Assembly: GCA_964458575.1 (NCBI GenBank)
Contig: CAYWMD010000001.1
Span: 62,001 to 126,000, forward strand
Length of the DNA: 64,000 bases
Reading direction: 5' to 3'
DNA from: CAYWMD01 sp964458575
Lineage (GTDB): Bacteria > Verrucomicrobiota > Verrucomicrobiia > Limisphaerales > JADLHS01
Notes under the pieces: generated by a model
The model's database searches: none
Seen by the model: only the letters and a program-made list of their open reading frames with translations
Told to the model about the DNA's origin: nothing
Program-made: the position numbers and the translations under genes
In this document: one piece after another, positions 60,533-64,000 of the stretch
How the letters are laid out: each line of letters opens with the position of its first letter
Numbering within the stretch: position 1 is the first letter of the stretch

Positions 60533-62473
60533 ATGCTCACCGTCGCCGGACTTTCCAAATCTTTTGGCGGACGTCAGTTGTTCGACAACGTGACGTTTAC
60601 GTTGCAAACGGGCGAGCGTGTGGCCATCACCGGGCCAAACGGTGCGGGCAAATCCACGTTGCTCAAAATCATCCTCGGCAAGGAAGCGCCGGACGCCGGC
60701 GAAGTGACCTTCATGCGCGGCACTCGCGTGGGCTACCTGCCGCAGGAAAGCGAGGCCATCGGGAACGAAACGGTTTTGGAAATCGCCGTGCCGCACGAGC
60801 ACGAGCATGACGGTCAGTTCATCGCCCAGGCCAAGCAGATCCTCGACAGCCTCGGCTTCAGGCAAGCCGACCACAATCGTCCGGCGCGCGAGCTTTCCGG
60901 TGGCTGGGTCATGCGCGCCCACCTCGCCCGGTTGCTCACGGAAGCGCCCGACCTGCTGCTGCTGGACGAACCCACGAATCATCTCGACCTCGAAACCCTG
61001 TTGTGGTTTCAGGATTATCTACGCAGTTATCCCGGCGCGATCCTGCTCATCTCGCACGACCGCGAGTTTCTCAACCAGCTTTGCACCCACATCGCCGAAT
61101 TGCGGGCCGCGCGCATTCTGCGTTACACCGGCAACTACGACGCCTACCTGGAACAACGCGTCGCGACGGAAGCAAACTTGAACGCCACGGCCAAGGCGCA
61201 ACAGCGGAAGATTGACCAGTTGCAGGTGTTCGTGGACCGATTCCGCGCGAAGAACACGATGGCGGCGCAGGCGCAGTCGAAGCTGAAACAGATCAAGCGG
61301 TTGAAGGAGGAGATGGTGGATTTGCCAGAGAACGATGGCCCGACCGTGGGCTTCCGCTTCCCGCAGCCGCAACGCTGCGGTCAACGAGTCATAACGCTGG
61401 AAAACGTGAAGTTTGGGTACGGCGGAGTGGCGTCCTCAAATCCCTCCGGGGCCGGGAACACAGCAAATCCGGAAATCTGCGTTACGCCGCTCATCTACGA
61501 CAATCTCAACTTCGAAGCCGAGCGTGGGCAGCGCGTTGTGTTGGTCGGACCCAACGGCGCGGGAAAATCCACGTTGCTGAAATTGCTCGCGGACGTGTTG
61601 CAACCGCAAGCCGGTCTTCGCAAGCTTGGCCACAATGTGAGGCACGGTTACTTCGCACAACACCGGGCGCAGATGTTGAATCCGCAACGCACCGTGTGGC
61701 AGGAGGCGAGTGACACGCCCCAACGGGTGACGGAACAATTCATCCGCAACCTGCTCGGCAGTTTCTTGTTTCGCGGCGACGACATTGACAAGCCCGTGAG
61801 CGTCTTGAGTGGCGGCGAAAAATCCCGGCTCGCGCTCGTAAAGCTCCTGCTCGACCCGCCCAATCTCCTCTTGATGGATGAGCCAACCACGCACCTCGAT
61901 CTGGCGAGCGTGGACGCGCTGATTGAGGCGCTAAAGCCATTCGAAGGCACGCTCATTTTCATCAGCCACGATGTGCATTTCATCCGCGCGTTGTCGAATC
62001 ACGTTGTGCGCGTGGAAGCCGGGCAACTTCGCCATTTCACCGGCGGCTACCAATATTACCTCGACAAAACCGGGCAGGCCGCACGGGCGGCGTTGACTTC
62101 ATCCGGAGGGACGAGCTCTGCGAGTCCCAATTCAAAAACTTCAGGGACTCGTGGAACTCGTCCCACCGAACCGACATCGCGTAAGGAACAAAAGCGGCTG
62201 GAGGCCGAGCAACGGCAGGCGCGTTCACGCAAGCGGCAGGAAATTCAGAAGCGCGTTTCCACGCTTGAAGCGGAGATCGCCATTTTGGAGGCGAAGGAGA
62301 AGGAACTGACTGCAGAGTTGGAAAAGCCAGAAACTTACGCCACGGGTGGCCGGGCGATGCAAATCAACCGCGAGTTGATGGAAGTTCATGACCGATTGCC
62401 GGAAGCGACCGCGGAATGGGAGGCGGCGGGAATGGAGTTGGAACAGTTCGAGGCGGATGTGGCTGCAGATTAA
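60533..62473 (+). CDS. ABC-F family ATPase
   Basis: The product is 646 residues from the ATG at 60533 (MLTVAGLSKSFGGRQLFDNV). Two ABC cassettes lack membrane parts: Walker A GPNGAGKSTLLKI and GPNGAGKSTLLKL, signatures ELSGGWVMRAHLARLL and VLSGGEKSRLALVKLL, Walker B LLLLDEPTNHLDLE and LLLMDEPTTHLDLA. The inter-domain linker and the C-terminal coiled coil (RKEQKRLEAEQRQARSRKRQ) are those of Uup/YheS-type translation factors that act on the ribosome. Two unusual inserts occur: ~22 residues in the second cassette (GVASSNPSGAG region) and ~19 residues after it encoded by the palindrome at 62108-62164. Confidence 0.92.
   Translation: MLTVAGLSKSFGGRQLFDNVTFTLQTGERVAITGPNGAGKSTLLKIILGKEAPDAGEVTFMRGTRVGYLPQESEAIGNETVLEIAVPHEHEHDGQFIAQAKQILDSLGFRQADHNRPARELSGGWVMRAHLARLLTEAPDLLLLDEPTNHLDLETLLWFQDYLRSYPGAILLISHDREFLNQLCTHIAELRAARILRYTGNYDAYLEQRVATEANLNATAKAQQRKIDQLQVFVDRFRAKNTMAAQAQSKLKQIKRLKEEMVDLPENDGPTVGFRFPQPQRCGQRVITLENVKFGYGGVASSNPSGAGNTANPEICVTPLIYDNLNFEAERGQRVVLVGPNGAGKSTLLKLLADVLQPQAGLRKLGHNVRHGYFAQHRAQMLNPQRTVWQEASDTPQRVTEQFIRNLLGSFLFRGDDIDKPVSVLSGGEKSRLALVKLLLDPPNLLLMDEPTTHLDLASVDALIEALKPFEGTLIFISHDVHFIRALSNHVVRVEAGQLRHFTGGYQYYLDKTGQAARAALTSSGGTSSASPNSKTSGTRGTRPTEPTSRKEQKRLEAEQRQARSRKRQEIQKRVSTLEAEIAILEAKEKELTAELEKPETYATGGRAMQINRELMEVHDRLPEATAEWEAAGMELEQFEADVAAD
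62108..62164. repeat. GGGACGAG palindromic element inside the ABC-F gene
   Basis: GGGACGAGCTCTGCGAGTCC on the left agrees at 18 of 21 positions with the reverse complement of the right arm (GGGACTCGTGGAACTCGTCC). Length is 57 bases, 19 codons, open in the gene frame (GTSSASPNSKTSGTRGTRP). A degenerate relative lies at 12901-12956. Confidence 0.8.
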
Positions 62474-62486
62474 CCGGCCGATGCGG

Positions 62487-63167
62487 TTACGCAGTGGTCG
62501 GAGGGTCGGCCTCGGAGAATTTCTTGCGCTCCTTCAAATGACCGCGCAAGTCGAGGATGATTTTCAAAACCACCAAGAGCACCAATCCCCAAACCGGCGA
62601 GCGCAACGCCGCCATGAGAAACCCTCCGCCCAGGATCGCCAGGTGCAGCACCACAATCCGGCCATACGGCTGTTGCATCAAGGCGGGCAGGCTGGCGCGC
62701 TGGTATTCGCCGCCGAGCAGGTAATTGGAAAAGAACGAAACGCCGTGGCTGACGGCCAATCCCAAAATCGCCCAGCCCAGATGATATTGCTCCGCGGCGT
62801 GCCGGAAGGTTTCGAAATCGGGAAAGCCCGCGCGACGCACCGCGGCGCCACCAAACAGAACGAACACGAAAACGCCGTGGATTAGCGTGAACATGCCGTA
62901 GTGGAAGCAGAAGAACGGGATCATGAACACCTTCACCACCCAGGCGGCCGGCACTCCCGGGCTGGCCAGCAACATTTTCAGCGCGTTGAACACGCCCACG
63001 ATGACGTTCTCGCTCCAAAAAAGAAACATCAACGGAAAGACTTCCCAACCAAACACCAGCACACCAAACAGCGGAATGAGATTGGCGAGCAGCAGCGCAA
63101 TGACCGAAGGGCGAAACCAGTCCGATGCCTGCTCCACTCCCGTTAGTTTGCCAAAGCTCATGCCCAT
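62487..63167 (-). CDS. DUF6498-like multi-pass membrane protein
   Basis: The product is 226 residues from the ATG at 63167 (a second ATG at 63161 is equally possible). About six membrane helices: SVIALLLANLIPLFGVLVFG, MFLFWSENVIVGVFNALKML, VFMIPFFCFHYGMFTLIHGV, LGWAILGLAVSHGVSFFSNY, IVVLHLAILGGGFLMAALRS and VWGLVLLVVLKIILDLRGHL. The motif FWSENVIVGVFNALKM and the following FFCFHYGMF are typical of the DUF6498 family. Function unknown. Divergent from the AraC-MGMT gene and convergent with the ABC-F gene. Confidence 0.8.
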   Translation of the reverse strand: MGMSFGKLTGVEQASDWFRPSVIALLLANLIPLFGVLVFGWEVFPLMFLFWSENVIVGVFNALKMLLASPGVPAAWVVKVFMIPFFCFHYGMFTLIHGVFVFVLFGGAAVRRAGFPDFETFRHAAEQYHLGWAILGLAVSHGVSFFSNYLLGGEYQRASLPALMQQPYGRIVVLHLAILGGGFLMAALRSPVWGLVLLVVLKIILDLRGHLKERKKFSEADPPTTA

Positions 63168-63290
63168 GGCATAGCAGCGCACGCATGCAACCGCAAGGGC
63201 CGGTAAAACAGAATCCGCCTCTTCACCGGCCCAATGAATCTCCGCAAGAATCGGGTGGGCGCGCTTCCGATTTGGACGTAGCTTGCCCTC

Positions 63291-64000
63291 GTGGATCACG
63301 GCAGCAACAACGTTCCGGAACTGACGCAGGCCGCGTTGGATTATCAACGCATCGCGAAGGCCATCGCCTACCTGTCCGACCGCGCGCTCGATCAACCAGA
63401 CCTGACCACGGTCGCTCGTGCGGCGCACATGAGCGAGTTTCATTTCCAGCGCGTGTTCACCCGGTGGGCGGGCATCAGCCCGAAACGATTCGTGCAATTC
63501 CTGACCGTCGAACATGCGAAACGGCAACTGCTCGACTCGAAGCCGGTGCTCGAAACGGCGCTGGATTCGGGACTCTCAAGCTCCGGTCGGTTGCACGACC
63601 TATTTGTGTCGGCAGAAGCAGCAACTCCGGGTGAGTTCAAGTCCCGAGGCGAAGGGATGAGGATTGATTTTGGCTTTCATCCCTCGCCGTTTGGCCCGTG
63701 TCTTTTGGGGGTGACGACGCGTGGCGTTTGTTGGCTTAGTTTTCTTGACGGCGACGACCAAAGAACCGCCGTGCGCGAACTCAAGTCACATTGGTCAGGC
63801 GCGCGGCTACATGAAAACCCGGACGCGACCCGATCCGTTGCTGCCCAAATATTCTGTGGATTCAAATCGAAACCGAACCAATCATTGAGTGTTGTCCTGC
63901 TGGGCACGAATTTTCAAATCAAAGTCTGGCGGGCTTTGCTGACGATCCCCACCGGCGCGGTGACCACTTACGAACAAATCGGCGCGTTGGTTGGTGCACC
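63291..64000 (+). CDS. AraC-type regulator fused to methylguanine-DNA methyltransferase (Ada-like), 3' end missing
   Basis: Reading from a GTG at 63291 the frame stays open to the window end (236 codons). Residues about 15-115 are an AraC helix-turn-helix pair (AIAYLSDRALDQPDLTTVAR, SEFHFQRVFTRWAGISPKRF, AKRQLLDSKPVLETALDSGL). Then come the MGMT N-terminal part (FGPCLLGVTTRGVCWLSFLD) and the start of its DNA-binding domain (FQIKVWRALLTIPTGAVTTY, EQIGALVGAP). The catalytic PCHR lies beyond the edge. The N-terminal zinc-finger methyl acceptor of E. coli Ada is absent. It would repair O6-alkylguanine and regulate an adaptive response. Confidence 0.9.
   Translation, partial: MDHGSNNVPELTQAALDYQRIAKAIAYLSDRALDQPDLTTVARAAHMSEFHFQRVFTRWAGISPKRFVQFLTVEHAKRQLLDSKPVLETALDSGLSSSGRLHDLFVSAEAATPGEFKSRGEGMRIDFGFHPSPFGPCLLGVTTRGVCWLSFLDGDDQRTAVRELKSHWSGARLHENPDATRSVAAQIFCGFKSKPNQSLSVVLLGTNFQIKVWRALLTIPTGAVTTYEQIGALVGA

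Noticed and set aside
63125..63634. 169-codon plus-strand frame starting at 63125
   Set aside because: The AraC-MGMT frame starting at 63291 in another phase explains the sequence; the 169-codon frame has no domain.
1..64000. tRNA, rRNA, riboswitch, integrase or transposase genes
   Set aside because: None could be recognised by eye on either strand. A covariance-model search would be needed to exclude small RNAs.

Overview
The window looks like a metagenome-derived scaffold of a GC-rich member of the Verrucomicrobiota, most likely of the Pedosphaerales/Limisphaerales type. This rests on family content: a PulG-type short pilin, many secreted proteins rich in Thr-Asn-Val/Ile runs with Ig-like or autotransporter-like C-termini, sulfatases, a neutral-ceramidase homologue, DUF6263, NIPSNAP and FGE-type proteins, and a giant YD-repeat protein. 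One run of 100 N (35931-36030) marks a scaffold joint. No rRNA, tRNA, CRISPR array, transposase or integrase was recognised.

Layout. 1-8.7 kb: the 5' end of an ECF sigma factor (running off the left edge), a DUF6263-like protein, an acyl-CoA synthetase, a pilin with a perfect 20-bp palindrome upstream, an arylsulfatase, a DUF11-like surface protein and a beta-barrel protein. 8.7-13 kb: an Ig-domain protein, then a minus-strand FGE-family gene followed by two cargo blocks (DUF6883+DUF4926, and Uma2), each closed by a decayed copy of the 3' end of the FGE gene. 13-24.5 kb: an MFS exporter and a four-gene minus-strand operon (two paralogous secreted proteins, a sulfatase-phosphoesterase fusion and a stand-alone phosphoesterase). 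A two-component system diverges from it, with a near-perfect inverted repeat between the two units. 24.5-37.8 kb: a glycosidase-like TIM-barrel protein, a ceramidase homologue and one ~9 kb RHS/YD gene that carries the N gap. 38-45 kb: a kelch protein, an unknown gene, glcDEF and a divergent alanine-glyoxylate aminotransferase, together a glycolate-to-glycine route. 45-53 kb: a GldA/F/G-type ABC system with a DUF4340 protein, DUF2203, a TPR lipoprotein, a 33-residue basic ribosomal-type protein missed by ORF calling, and hisG. 54-64 kb: purN, lysS, an MBOAT gene followed by a decayed copy of the lysS 3' end, two unrecognised or weakly recognised genes, NIPSNAP, an ABC-F ATPase, a DUF6498-like membrane protein and the 5' part of an AraC-MGMT (Ada-like) fusion.

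Two patterns cross gene boundaries. First, 50-75 bp palindromic elements of several unrelated families occur between genes and also inside coding sequences without breaking the frame (glcF, glcE, the ABC-F gene and the phosphoesterase signal peptide). This resembles the Rickettsia palindromic elements. Second, at two unlinked loci (the FGE gene and lysS) the last 105-140 bp of a gene is repeated downstream with cargo genes in between, as if the 3' ends of genes serve as entry points for gene cassettes. No recombinase is present nearby.
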